Source of the DNA: Dipteris shenzhenensis
Taxonomy: Eukaryota; Polypodiophyta; Polypodiopsida; Gleicheniales
Direction: 5' to 3' (one strand)
Length of the DNA stretch: 64,000 nucleotides
Assembly: GCA_047967505.1 (NCBI GenBank)
Contig: CM106540.1
The translations under genes were made by a program, and so were the position numbers. Positions 33,560 through 44,600 of the stretch are shown here, piece after piece (the first letter of the stretch is position 1; every line of letters begins with the position of its first letter). The notes beneath the pieces are model-generated. The model had not been told where the DNA came from and did no database searches. It saw only the letters and a program-made list of their open reading frames with translations.

Positions 33560-35301
33560 CTCTCCATTGATGCTATCAAATGAAGGTAAAGCTTGATCAT
33601 TAGGATGTTTATGAGAATATGAAGCAGGTTGCTAAAGGAGTGTTAGAGAAGGCTTTCTACAAGATTCATTAACAATTTACGAGCTGCATCTTGCGTTATG
33701 GGCCAGCAAGCACATTAATCATTGTCAAAGGAAGTAGCTATAGGACACATGGTGACCTCTAGGTTATCTACTCAGATGAGGAAACATATGTGAAGGAAGA
33801 AGAGGTTGAGTCACGATCATTTACAGGAAAATGTTAGAGGTTTCTTCAATGGTGTGTGTTGACTATGGAGCCATCTAGTACATTGGAGGATGACATCGAT
33901 TTTAGCACATCTGAGGAAGACCAAGCCAACTTAGTAGATTATGCCTTGATAGATATTCATTAGCCGAGGACATTTGATCATGTGAAGGGTGACCCGAATT
34001 GGGAAGAAGCCTTAACAGTAGAGATTTGATTCCATAGTCCGCAATGACACTTGGGATACACTAACCAAGCGTGCAAATATGAAGGTCATAAATAGATCTT
34101 CAAGGTATAGTATAAGTCAGATGGTTCACTAGACAAGTACAAGGCTAGACTAGTAGCCAAGAGATGTGTTCAAGCAGAAGGCGACTACCAGCAATCTTTT
34201 GCTCCGATTGTAAGAATGACCACCATCAGAGTGGTTCTTGCAATCGATGCACATGACAACTAGCCATACTTTAGATGGATGTGAAGTCGGCACTTCTAAA
34301 TGAGGATTAGAGGAGGAAGTTTGTTTAAAAGAGTGCCTCAGGTTCCAGATTTTGGGAAACAAATTGCATAGACTCCAGAAGGCACCCCACAAGCTGAAAT
34401 AGACCCTAGGGCTTGGTACACATATATTGATGAGTACTTTGGGATGGATCATGAGATTGAAACTGCACTATGTTGTGTTTTTAGAGGATGAGTTTGGGAA
34501 TGTTCCTGGATATATCTAGGTATATGCTTTTGCCGTATTAGTGGACATGCAGATTTCACCTTGTGAAGTTTTCGTCCAAGTTGCGGCCTGCTGGTATTGC
34601 GATAATTCTTTCTATTTTAAATGGTGCGTTGTCCTATCAGCTAGATTTAGATGCTCTTTTGGGAGAGACTAAAATGAAATCGTTTAGACTTCACAAGCAA
34701 TTGTAGCTTGAATGAAGAGATTTTGGACTTTTTGATTAGCCTCTCTCCTTTAGTGGTAGCCTTTGTCATGGCTGAGTCTACCCTTCACCTTCGGAGTGCC
34801 GACAGAAACTCAGTACGAAGACTTCGTATAAATGGATGCTCAAGTATGTGTGGGTGTGTGGATTTGTATGTGTGAGAGCATATTTTTATAGTATGGTCTA
34901 CACCCATTGTTGGGTGCTGATGACGTCAGTGGGGATGTCATGGTAGCTAGTCCCTGCTATGTGTGATGGAGTTTATGGTTTTCAATCTTATGAGTGACTA
35001 TCGTGAGATTGAAACTGCACTATGTTGTTTTTAAAGGATGAGTTTGGGAATGTTCTTGGATTCATCTAGGTATATAGTACTTTGGGATGGATCAGATTGT
35101 TCATTCAGAAGTCCTTTATACACCACTTGATGCCTCTTTATTGATGATCTAACCTTGATAGGTGACTATGGTTAGAGGATCAAAGAAATCCAAATACACT
35201 TAAAAAAAGAGTTCGAGAGATGGACCTTGGGCTTTTGCATTATTGGCTTGAAATGGAGGTACATCAATAGTAAGTATGGCACCTTCATTTGACAATAGAA
35301 G
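33560..35301 (+). pseudogene. Copia relic (family 3), left part: RT
   Basis: Heavily decayed pol. Around 33980 it reads VKGDPNWEEAL. Around 34100-34250 it reads YKSDGSLDKYKARLVAKRC and QQSFAPIVRMTTIRVVLAI, conserved Copia RT motifs. Around 35160-35270 a segment like IQIHLKKEFERWTLGFCIIG corresponds to the RT after YVDD. Many stops. The sequence is cut at 35301 by an inserted LTR element and resumes at 42722. Confidence 0.85.
35297..35301 (+). repeat. Target site duplication AGAAG (left)
   Basis: AGAAG immediately before the LTR start TGTTGG at 35302. The identical AGAAG follows the other LTR at 42722-42726. Confidence 0.9.
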
Positions 35302-35548
35302 TGTTGGAGATATCATAGCTCAAGAGTGTGTTGGTGTGTATTACTAGGTGATCTAGTACTAATCTATGTGTGTGAGTCATGTGTGAGTGCCAGGTGTCAT
35401 CATGGGACTTGTCCCATATGACTAGGTGCAAATGGGTGAGTAAGTAGTCTATACAAAGGCTTGTACTTCACTTGTCATGATATACTTGATGAATGAATGA
35501 AAGCCCTCATGGTTTCTACATTCGTGTACCACTTCTTCACTCTGTAGC

Positions 35549-35611
<63 letters not shown>

Positions 35612-35613
<2 letters not shown>

Positions 35614-37213
35614 TTTTTTTTTTTTTGTGAAACCAGTAACTATATTATTAACATGAAATCAATGTACATGACATTAGACTCCAAAAGAGAGCCTAATGGA
35701 AGAACTAAAAAACAGTCAGAAAATAGTAGCATCCAAGTCCCTCGTAGCATAACTATCATATAAAGTTTGCTTGAGGGACATTCTGAAGAAAGCATATGCC
35801 TGAGGAAACTGTTGTCCCATCCTAGAATGCAATCTCTGTGTCCAAATAGTCCATAGTACCCAAAAACGAGCCCAGTGAAAGAAAAGGAGGAATGGAGACA
35901 TCTGAGATGAGAAGCATCCAAACATCGAGAAGAGTTTCCCGAATCTGATAGAGGGAAACCGAAGCCGCAGCAAATGAGAGACATGAGTGATCAATATCCG
36001 AGAGTGCGGGCAAGACCATAACAAATGGGGAACTGTCTCACGGTGATGAGAGCAACGGGGGCAGGAAGAGGAAGCAATACGACCTGCTGCCAATTTCACC
36101 CCAATGGAAAAAGCTCCCACTATACATCTCCAATAAAAAGCCTCTGTTTCAATGGCAATTTAGCTTTCCAAAATTTCTTGAGTTGTGATTGCCACCAAGA
36201 TAAAGGCCTATCCAAATTCCAAAGAGTGTTGGCATGCTTATCAATCCATGGCGATGGAAGAAGAAATCTGTAGACCATCGAGGAGGCCAGATTATGCATT
36301 GAAAGTGAACAGGTAGCGGGAGATAAGGAAGTCAGATTCCAGTCCAGTAATCTGTCCTGTACAAACAGTGGAGGAACAGGAACAAATGGCTGCAACATAG
36401 TTGTAAGTATTCTCCAAATGGGCCTATGATGCAGACCCAAGGGGAATGTCCTGCAAGCTTGTGGAAATGAAAGCACATAACCATGTTGATCCACAACATC
36501 TCCGACAAATCTTATGCCCAATTTCATAAGATTATATGCTTTAATAGGTGCCTGTAAAGCAAGAGGCGATTCAAACACCTTGCTCCAATGGATGCTTTCC
36601 AAGCGAAGAGAATGACCATGATGGGAAGAAGCACCTGACCATTTAGCATAAGAGAGAATTCTCTTCCAATCATGAATAAAAGCAGTGGAAACAGGACAAC
36701 CAGGAATTTTCCCCTGAAATGTGGTCATGACTGCTTCCCAGTGATCTGTAATCCAATGCCCATATGCATGGGACGTCATGTTTCCACACATAGCTGCTAA
36801 CATAATAGCCCATGGCTGTTTTTGCTGAAAAAAATCAGCAATCATAGTGCTCTTTCTTGCCAACATATGAAACTGAAGATTGAGAATATTCAGTCCCCCA
36901 TGAGTCTTAGGAGAACAAACAGACTGCATGGGAAGTAGTCGCAAAGCCTTTTTGTGAGATTTGCTTTTCCAAAATATCTCCATAGCCTGGGACATATAGG
37001 AAGCCAAATGCTTAAAAGACCAGGGAAGAAGAGGCAGATAAAATTGCACATATGCCATAATGATAGACTGTACTATCCGAAGTCGAACATGTAGAGGCCA
37101 AGTGGACAAATGCCAGTATTCTAGCTTCTTGTTAATCTTTTGAAGCACCCATTTGAGCTGTTGTTGAGGGGTAATATTCCAGCCAATGGGATACCCTAAA
37201 TGCCTCACAATAG
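35612..37213 (-). mobile_element. LINE C: 5'-truncated L1-like element in the 5' LTR microsatellite
   Basis: Read on the minus strand. It starts at about 37213 within ORF2 (TIVRHLGYPIGWNITPQQQL) next to (GA)n(GT)n, contains the post-RT part of ORF2 and a zf-RVT finger, and ends ...AGTTACTGGTTTCAC followed by 15 A. The poly(A) abuts (GT)n directly. Dinucleotide repeats of the same type lie on both sides, consistent with a target duplication made of repeat units. Confidence 0.9.
35716..37213 (-). pseudogene. LINE C ORF2 C-terminal half and zf-RVT
   Basis: Open from the truncation to about 36120 (no stop for more than 360 codons) with RLRIVQSIIMAYVQFYLPLL, KTHGGLNILNLQFHMLARKS and RDRLLDWN-like segments. 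The zinc finger then follows in another frame: CPRCSHHRETVPHLLWSCPH. These regions follow the RT domain in plant L1 ORF2. The long open stretch suggests a fairly young copy. The endonuclease and RT catalytic domains are not present. Confidence 0.88.
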
Positions 37214-37232
37214 TCTCTCTCTCACACACACA

Positions 37233-37263
<31 letters not shown>

Positions 37264-37276
37264 CATGTTTCTACCT

Positions 37277-37288
37277 TGGTATCAGAGC
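37277..37288 (+). other. Primer binding site of the coding-poor LTR element
   Basis: TGGTATCAGAGC immediately after the 5' LTR end, the iMet-type plant Copia site. Confidence 0.92.
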
Positions 37289-38554
37289 AGGCCAATCCTG
37301 CCCTAGGCGCCCTGCCACATCATCATCTCCCTGCCCTAACCTAACCCTAACTCTGCTCAGCTTCCTCCTTCTTGCAGCCGCCTCATTTCCGCCTCTATTC
37401 TACCTCCTCTTGCAGCCATTAGCTTCTGTTTTCGCCTCCTCCATAGCCAGCCACCTCTTCATACCTTGCTGTCTCCACGGCTGCCCTCATTCGAGTGTTC
37501 TAGATGCCTATTGCTTGCTGGTCGGCACTTCCTTCAAGACGCGTTTGCACTAGTGCTTCCCCGAGGACGTTTTGAACAGACCCGTTTTTGGAGCTGTTCT
37601 GAGGCTTCCAGCATATCTACATCAGCTGTTTTTCACTGTGGTGACCTGCTGCAGCACTTCGGAGCTGCCTTACTGAGCCGCCTTGCAAGTTCTAGACCTG
37701 CCTTCGCATTTGGAGAACCTACAGCTACCGCCTTGTACATTTCGGACCTGCGTGTGCATTTTGGAGTTCTTCAGGCCTTCGACCAGCTACTGCAATTATC
37801 TACAGATGTTAGGGTTTCAGTTCAGTTGCTTCAAAGTTGCTTTGGAATACAACCTGTTTTGAAGACATTTGGAGCTGTCCTGCGCTAGCATATACTGGCT
37901 TTTCTGACCTACAGCGGAAAACCCTAATTTCTGCAAACCCTACATTTCAGAAATTAGGGCTTTCCTGGTTTTATCTTCTCTTGGTACATTTGAAGACATA
38001 TCTATACCCTATCAGGTCTTGGCTGTTTTCAGTGCTCAAGAAACCTCCATTGATGGAAAGACAGCCCTCCTTATTGATGAAACTCATGCCAATCTTTTGG
38101 CTGAAGACCAAGCTGAACCTGAAGAGCTCCCGGACGAGATACATGCAGCTACAGCAGAGGTTCATGGCCTCTCTCTTGACGACGAGGATCTATTTGACTA
38201 GGTTTGGGATCTCTAGGCTCCTATGCTATGTGTGCTTGTGTTGAGTCAAATAAAGGTTCTCAGCCTTGAGTTATCCCTCTAAATTTAATGTATCTGGAGT
38301 CAATAAGAGGTACTCTGCCCTATGTTGTCCCCCAAAAATGAATGTATTGTCTTTTACTTTGGTTTGATGGTATTGACCACCCAGTTCAGTGTAAGGGGGG
38401 GTGACGAGTGATGGTTTGCCCTTGCCGGTCACAAGCTGACTGAGAAGTCACTATCACACGGGAGGTGTTGGATAGTTGGACTTGCTCTTTGCAGTGTTGC
38501 GGTGGAGGGGGGATCGGTCTACTCTTTGCGTGTTGGGTCTCACACTCTTTGCTT
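37289..38554 (+). other. Internal region of the coding-poor element
   Basis: About 1.27 kb with no gag or pol motif. The only notable frames are a Ser/Leu-rich one at 37466-37888 and a short acidic one at 38019-38201 (ETHANLLAEDQAEPEELPDE). Neither has a recognised domain. The element would need gag and pol from a related Copia. Confidence 0.7.
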
Positions 38555-38836
38555 TGAAGGGGGGTGTTGGAGATATTGTAGCCAAAGAGTGTGTTGGTGT
38601 GTAGTACAAGGTGATCTAGTACTAGTCTATGTGTGTGAGCCATGTGTGAGTGCCATGTGTCATCATGGGACTTATCCCATATGCACTAGGTGCAAGTGTG
38701 TGAGTGAGTAGCCTATATAAAGGCTTGTACTTCACTTGTCATGATATACTTGATGAATGAATGAAACCCTACATTTGTGTACCACTTCTTCAATCCCTAG
38801 CCTCTCTCTCTCTCTCACACACACACTCACACACAC

Positions 38837-38929
38837 TTTTTTGTGGGGCGAAATCTTTGATTGGTTATATTATATGAGTAGCAACCTCAAAATAAGGTGC
38901 TACAATTACATCAATTGAAAATTTCAATT
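38837..38929 (-). mobile_element. LINE E: 93-bp LINE 3' stub between two (CA)n tracts
   Basis: On the minus strand it reads ...TAATATAACCAATCAAAGA and ...TTTCGCCCCACAAAAAA, then (GT)n. It is similar to the LINE D 3' end (TAATATAATGACTCAAAGA, then TTCCACCCAAAAAAA). It is flanked on both sides by (CA)n (38815-38836 and 38930-38948), so it is a separate, extremely 5'-truncated insertion. Confidence 0.8.
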
Positions 38930-39009
38930 ACACACACACACACACACATATTTTTTTGGGTGGAATCTTTGAGTCATTATATTACAAAAAAAGCTATCAC
39001 AGAAAGGGA

Positions 39010-39598
39010 GAGCTATAATACATCAAGAGAAAATCTCACTGTAGGACAAATATACATTATGATCAAAGACACGAGATTGCAAGCAATCAAAAAGCGATTG
39101 CTGCAAAGAGTGTTTGAAGAAAGAGAAAGTGGAAAAAACAGGATCACCAAAGATCCTATGATTGCAATCCTTCCAGAGAGTCTAGAGTGCCCAGTACCGA
39201 ACCCAAACAAAAAAGAAATCAAACTCCTGTCTGGGTGGATGTACATCAAAAAGCCAGAATAACTTACCAAAAGCAATTTGAGGAAATCGAGCTCTCAAAA
39301 TCTGCCGAAGGAAGTCCAAGAAAGCACGAGAGGAAGGACAATGCCAAAAGAGATGAGGCACAGTCTCTCTCGGAGTCAGACATCTGCGACAAATAGAGGA
39401 AGCAATATGTCGTCATGCCAAGAGCTGTCCATGAGGAAGAACACCCAATAAAGCTGTTCACAAGAAAACCTGCTGACGGAGAGGAATCTTAGAATGCCAA
39501 ATTTGTCTCAAACGTTTCCGCCACCATTTCAGAGGACGATTAAGATGCCAAAGCTGATTTGCCTTTTGTGAGATAAATGGCGGAGGAAGTAGAACTTT
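39010..39598 (-). pseudogene. LINE D ORF2 C-terminus with zf-RVT
   Basis: Directly downstream of the solo LTR the frame resumes as KVLLPPPFISQKANQLWHLN, matching RFLLPSPWIDKHANTLWNLD of LINE C. It continues RPLKWWRKRLRQIWHSKIPL and the finger CRRCLTPRETVPHLFWHCPS. Stops are scattered. Confidence 0.85.
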
Positions 39599-40785
39599 TG
39601 TAACATGCAATGGTTATTTGATCGTGTAATTCGCAGCAAGACCTTCTTTAAACCTTTAGCGAGGAATGGGCGTTGTTTACCATAGAGAGAGAAAGGAGAT
39701 AAGGGTAGAGAGAGAGTAGAGTCGACAACCAATTGGGTCCCTGTACCCACTGAGGGCCCCCTCCCCCAATGAGGGGAGAATTTGCTTTATACTTGGAGAA
39801 CTGAGAAATACAAAGAACACTCTTTGAGAGAGCACGGAACACGCTTTTGAAGAGCTTACTGTGCACACATATAGCAGACCCAAAGATCTGAGAGGCAACG
39901 CCGACTAGTACCGAGACCTTGATGCTGTCCACAGTGACGATGTAGGACGCTTCTGCAAGGCAAGGGAGAGGCTTGTGTTGTCTACCGGAATGCAGGGTTA
40001 CTGTGTGAGTGAGAGAGTGATAGTTGAGAGTAATAGATACTGAGAGAGAGCTGAGATATAACTGAGAAACTAGAGCTAAAAAGTAGGCTGTGTAGCCTGT
40101 AAAGAAAACTGAGAAAAGATGAGGAAACAGTGTCCAAACCTCTCTCCGTTTGCTGGTCCAAACCTCCGACTGTTGTGCTGCGTGGACACCTTTAGATCAG
40201 GCTGAACTGATGGCCAAGGGACTGAGGCTAGAGCAGGGCCAGAACTGAGGATCTCTGGGGCTGCAGAAGGAGGTTGGAGTGGATTGTAGGAGAGCTGAAG
40301 GCAGGAGCACTGAATGAGAAAAGAGGGCAGCCAAGGGGCCCTTTTATAGGGCTGGACTGAGCCAACCCAGTCTGTAAACAGCCGACTGAGTCGGTCTGTT
40401 TTACAGACTGGTTGGCCTACAACCAGCCTATAAAAAGCCCTCCCTGGCTAATTTGCCAGGGGAGTTTTTGGGCAGCTTTTGCAGGCTGCCTTCCCTGCTT
40501 ACCTGTCCAGTCTTTGGGGACCCTAAAGGGACTCCTAACCTAGGCTAAGACCTAAACTATAAGATGGAAACACTTAACCTACTGTTCTCCAGTGGGTACT
40601 AGTGAACAAGAACTGACTTACTGACTTGACCTAAGGCTGAGAGACTGACCTACGTAGCTTGTGCCTGACTGTCCTTGGACAAGGGGTCACAGCATACGAC
40701 AAAGTCTCCTATCTGGGAACTATAATGCACTTGTCGATGTAGCCAGTGTGTCACCTTGCACCCAAGTGCAGGGGTGCATGTGACA
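39599..40785 (-). mobile_element. Solo LTR (1187 bp) inserted in LINE D, TSD ACTTT
   Basis: Starts TGTAACATGC and ends GCATGTGACA, so its ends are inverted repeats matching 9 of 10 bases. ACTTT is present at 39594-39598 and 40786-40790. Removing it restores the continuous LINE D reading SLYK-VLLPPP. No coding region. TATA-like sequences occur on both strands (minus CTATAAAAGGGCCC at about 40345, plus CCTATAAAAAGCCC at about 40430), so the strand is tentative. The minus TATA context resembles the LTR-like DNA at 45.74 kb. Confidence 0.88.
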
Positions 40786-40859
40786 ACTTTATAAAGAGAA
40801 GAGAAAGTAATATGTGCAAACTGTAGAGGACAGTATGACAAGCCCACATAAGAAAGTGT

Positions 40860-42687
40860 CTAGTATTGAAGACGATCCTGTAGATGCAATGGAGGAACAG
40901 CCTGAAAAGGTTGGAGCATCAAAGTAATCTTATGCCAATGTGGATGATAATGCATTCCAAGGCCAAGTTTGGCAGTGGCCAAAGCCAAAGGAAGAGTAAG
41001 GGGAATTCCAGCATCATCAACAACATCCTGAACCAAAGGAATCCCCTTGAGACTCAGAAAATACGAACGTCGAGGCTCTTGCAAAGCCAAAGGAAGGGTG
41101 AACACTCTAGACCAATGTATACTTTCAGCTCTGAAAGAGTTGCCCTGCAAGGAATCATTGCCATGCAAATCCAAGTGAGAAAGGATATGTTTTCAATCCA
41201 TCAACAAATGGGAAACCAAAGGACGGCCGGGGATTTTGCCTGTCACAGAACCAAAAAGAAACTCCCATTAGGAAAGCTGCCAATGACCAAAAGCTGGAGA
41301 TTCAACATATAAGAGTAAATGACGAATCATGGCAGCCCATGGTTGAGAACCTTGCAAAAACTGCAGCATGAGTTTTCCCTTATGAGCAAGAATGTGCAGA
41401 TGGATATTAAGAATATTAAGACCTCCATGCATCTTTGTAGAGCAAAGCTGTTTTACCAGAAGCAAACGTAGGCTTTTTTTGCCATGGCGAGAACACCAGA
41501 AGATTTCCAGCACCTCAGACATAAAAGAGGCAAGATCAGCCTTGCTGAACATAATAAGAGGCAAGTATTGAATATACGCCATCAGAATAGATTGCACAAT
41601 TCGAAGACGAACATGTAGAGGCCAAGTTGCCAATTTCTAGTACTCTAGCTTTTTCTTGAGAGCTGCGAGAATCCAATTAGATTGTTGACAAGGAGAAAGT
41701 GTCCAACTCAAAGGATAGCCAAGATGACGAACCAATTGAGTTGGTGGGATGATTTCTCCAGGCCATAAAAGAGAGTGCCATTCCTTGGAATGCAAAGGCA
41801 ACAATTTTGATTTCTGAAAATTTAGATGAAGCCCAGCAGCTAAACCATATAAAGAAAGAGCTTGCATCAGCTCAGAAAGATCCTGCTCTGTATTGCGGGG
41901 AGTGGAAAAAGAATCATCTGCATAAGCTTGAGCAAGCAATGGTTTACTGTCATGAATTTCCAAACCATGTAGCTTATCCGTAGCTACGAGATGATCCATA
42001 TACTAAAGCATGGGGTGCGTGGCTATAGCATACAGGAGCGCACTAAGTGGACAACCTTGACGCACTGAGCTTGATGCACTGAGCAAGAGTCCATGCTTTA
42101 GAGATATCCCCAAAAAGAATGCAAGTAGCTTGATTGTCACTATAAAGCCAGTATATGATATGCTGCAATTTCTGTCCAAATCCCAAAGCATGCATTGTCT
42201 GAGAGATGAAGTCCCATTGAATAGTATCAAAAGCCTTGGCAATATCAACTTGCAGTAAAAGAATATCCTGCTCTGTGTATTTGGCATACACAATTCTAAC
42301 ATAAGCGTTTGCGATATTATCAGTGATATGCCTGCGAGGAACAAAGCCATATTGTGCAGGATGTAAACCATCATGCAAGTATCCTTTAATACGATCAACC
42401 ACCATCTTGGTGATGATTTTATAAATGACAGGCATAAGAGTAATGGGTCTCCAATCAGCCAATGATTCACAAATCTGCTTTTTGGGAAGAAGCTTTACTA
42501 GCCCTTTTTTCGAAGAAACTGGCATATGTTGCTGTTCCCAGGCATGGTTGATCATACGTAGCAAAATGGGCTTGAGAAGATCCCAGTATGCAAGAAAAAA
42601 TTCCAACTGTTAGGCCATCCCATCCCGGAGATTTCCATTTACCACATGATCGGACAACAGTGGTCAATTCTGTTTCAGTGAAAGGGC
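40860..42687 (-). pseudogene. LINE D ORF2: RT domain, frameshifted
   Basis: Segments in order: KSPGWDGLTVGIF, GLVKLLPKKQ, DWRPITLMPVIYKIITK, YGFVPRRHITDNIANAYVRI, VDIAKAFDTIQWDFI (first catalytic Asp), then AQAYADDSF at about 41913-41930 (catalytic DD), and VRHLGYPLSWTLSPCQQSNW. Frame changes occur near 42043, 41635 and 41220. All RT motifs are recognisable, so the copy was probably active at insertion except for its 5' truncation (no endonuclease). Confidence 0.9.
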
Positions 42688-42721
42688 CACACACACACAC
42701 ACACACACCATATTTCTAACA

Positions 42722-43567
42722 AGAAGTACTCTACAGAGATTCTGAAGGCTTATAGGATGGAGAATTGCAGACAACATCACCTTCAATGGAGGTAAATGCC
42801 AAGTCATCCAAGAGGACTCATCTTTAGTAATTGACATGATGGTGACAGGCAGCTGTCTATCTAATACATGATCGAATACATGACATTGATAGGCAGCTTT
42901 GTCTATCTAGTCTAGGCATTAGATGTGCAACTGGATTGCTGAGCCAATTTTCCATGGAACCGAGGGTGGACTAGTAGGTTGGCTGCCATACATGTTCTTA
43001 AGTACATCTAGGGTACTCAAAACTATGGCATCAAACATAGCTCAGGGGACACTCTAAAGGGATTTTGTATTCAAATTGAGTAGGAGATCAAAACAGCCAA
43101 AGATTGACCTCTGGTTTTTGTTTTCTATCGGCAGGAACTTGCCCTACTTGGTTCAGGAAGAAACGACCATGGTTGCGCTGTCTTTGGTGGAGTCTGTGCA
43201 TTTTGCAGAGGGAACACTCTAAAGGGATTTTGTATTCAAATTGAGTAGGAGATCGAAACAGCCAAAGATTGACCTCTGGTTTTTGCTTTCTATTGGCAGG
43301 AACCTACCCTACTTGGTTCAGGAAGAAACGACCATGGTTGCGCTGTCTTTGGTGGAGTCTGTGCATTTTGCAATGCGGCATCTAAAGCAGTATAGCTCAG
43401 ATGGATCTTGGATGATTTGGGTCTTTGGACAGGATGACTCAACCATCCTATATTGCAACAGCCGGAGTTGTATAGCTATTACGAAGAACCCAGTGTTCCA
43501 TGCTCTAATAAAGCACAGAGGTCGAGTATCACTTTGTTTGAGAAAAGATTATCCCCAAAGACATTAA
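42722..43567 (+). pseudogene. Copia relic (family 3), right part: RT end and RNase H
   Basis: Right after the target duplication the frame resumes with KYSTEILKAYRMENC, the Copia segment expected after the RT on the left side. Further on are LIGSFVYL and LKYI*GTQNYGIKHS, and YCNSRSCIAITKNPVFHALIKH of RNase H. Many stops. Continuity across 35301/42722 proves that the LTR element inserted into this relic. Confidence 0.88.
43046..43375 (+). repeat. Tandem duplication of 165 bp in the Copia relic
   Basis: GGACACTCTAAAGGGATTTT through GTGCATTTTGCA recurs from about 43211, nearly identical, giving a period of 165 bp. It lies within RNase H-adjacent sequence. Confidence 0.9.
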
Positions 43568-43569
43568 TC

Positions 43570-44565
43570 TCCTTTACTATCCTGTAAAGGAGATGCTTTG
43601 ATACCTTCACAAAGGTGCTCAGCTAAGGACACGAGTATTTACTTCACGGTTTGGACGTCTCATGCTAGGCCTAAGGTAGAGTTGCACTTTGCTCTCCACA
43701 TATCATCTCAAGAAATTAACTCATCTAGTGCAAGGGAGTAGAAGACAAGGAGCAAGTCATGTGCCGCTCAATTGGAGCATATGGTTCTTCACATCTCTTG
43801 TCTCAAGAGTGCACAAGAAGAGTAGAAGAAGAGCATGGTCACTGGTTTGAACTTGTGGTTTAGCTTCTAAATTCAACTTGTTTTGGGCAGTATCTATGTA
43901 GATTTACTTGTGTGTGTGTGTGTGTGTGTGCATGTAGCATGGGTGTTGATGATCGTTTAGTAGGTCCACCCTTTCAGCGTGTTTGTATCTGGTTTCCCAG
44001 TTGCATAGACCCATCGGTCTTCCGCAAGGTGGAGGCTCAAGCCTCAAGACCAAATCTATAGAGCCAATTTAAGTGTCCAATGTGCAAGTTCTTTTAGAAA
44101 TCCCCAAATATGAACAGAGGTCATGCTGAAGTCTTTCTCAAAGACCAAAAGCTCAAGCACAAATACATGAATATTCACAAACTTGCACAAGATGGAGGCT
44201 CAAGAACCGATGCTAAATCTACAAAGGCACAAAATGGGCAGCCAATGTTCAAAAAGAGAACGGGAGAGAGGGAAGTGCCCCCTAAAAAATAGGCCCCACA
44301 GTGGCCTTATAGGCAGCCCTACAGGTGGCTCTTGGGCTGTAAAACATGTTTCATGATGGCATTGATTTCTTACAAGTCTTAGAAGTCTTAGAACTCTGAC
44401 TTCCAAGGATTGATTAATTAGATGTAACGATAAGGGAGCCATTGGGCAAATTTTAAAGATAGAGTTGAATTTAACTCAACCTTAACCATAGCTTAAATTT
44501 ATGAGAAGTATCATTGTGCACACATGCACAAACACTGAAGCAAATATTGACTAAGAAATGTTCAC
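43570..44565. other. Unassigned intron sequence
   Basis: No recognisable gene. Contains a (TG)n run at about 43912-43930. Repeated words such as GATGGAGGCTCAAG suggest small local duplications. Confidence 0.4.
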
Positions 44566-44570
44566 AAACA

Positions 44571-44600
44571 AGAGAGAGAGAGAGTTTATTAAAGTCTGCA
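44571..44600 (-). other. Possible LINE 3' end next to (GA)n
   Basis: On the minus strand GCAGACTTTAATAAAC runs into (TC)n, closely resembling the LINE A 3' end GAAGACTTTAATAGAG plus (TC)n. Upstream sequence was not recognised as LINE coding, so this may be a short 3' fragment. Confidence 0.45.

Larger units (their letters stand above)
35302..37276 (+). repeat. 5' LTR, interrupted by LINE C
   Basis: Left part 35302-35611 ends in (CT)n(CA)n. Right part 37214-37276 contains more CT and CA repeats and the LTR end. LINE C occupies 35612-37213 between them. Confidence 0.9.
38949..42687 (-). mobile_element. LINE D: L1-like element with RT and zf-RVT in the 3' LTR microsatellite
   Basis: On the minus strand it starts at 42687 within ORF2 (GPFTETELTTVVRSCGKWKS) right after (GT)n. 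It covers RT, post-RT region, zf-RVT and a 3' end with seven A, next to (GT)n again. It is interrupted at 39599-40785 by a solo LTR. It belongs to the same family as LINE C, which it matches segment by segment after the RT. Confidence 0.9.
35302..42721 (+). mobile_element. Coding-poor LTR retrotransposon (LARD/TRIM type) carrying LINEs in both LTRs, TSD AGAAG
   Basis: The 5' LTR (35302-37276) and 3' LTR (38565-42721) both start TGTTGGAGATAT and share about 260 bp of closely similar sequence up to a (CT)n(CA)n tract. After the tract both end in a short CACCAT(G/A)TTTCTA segment. Between the tract and that end, LINEs are inserted in each LTR. The iMet-type primer site is at 37277. The internal region is about 1.28 kb, lacks pol, and ends in a polypurine tract at 38555-38564. 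Flanked by AGAAG on both sides. A non-autonomous Copia-like element. Confidence 0.93.
38565..42721 (+). repeat. 3' LTR, interrupted by LINE E, LINE D and a solo LTR
   Basis: Starts TGTTGGAGATATTG after the polypurine tract TGAAGGGGGG. The body at 38565-38836 ends in (CT)n(CA)n. The LTR end CACCATATTTCTAACA is at 42706-42721, followed by the target duplication AGAAG at 42722-42726. Confidence 0.9.
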
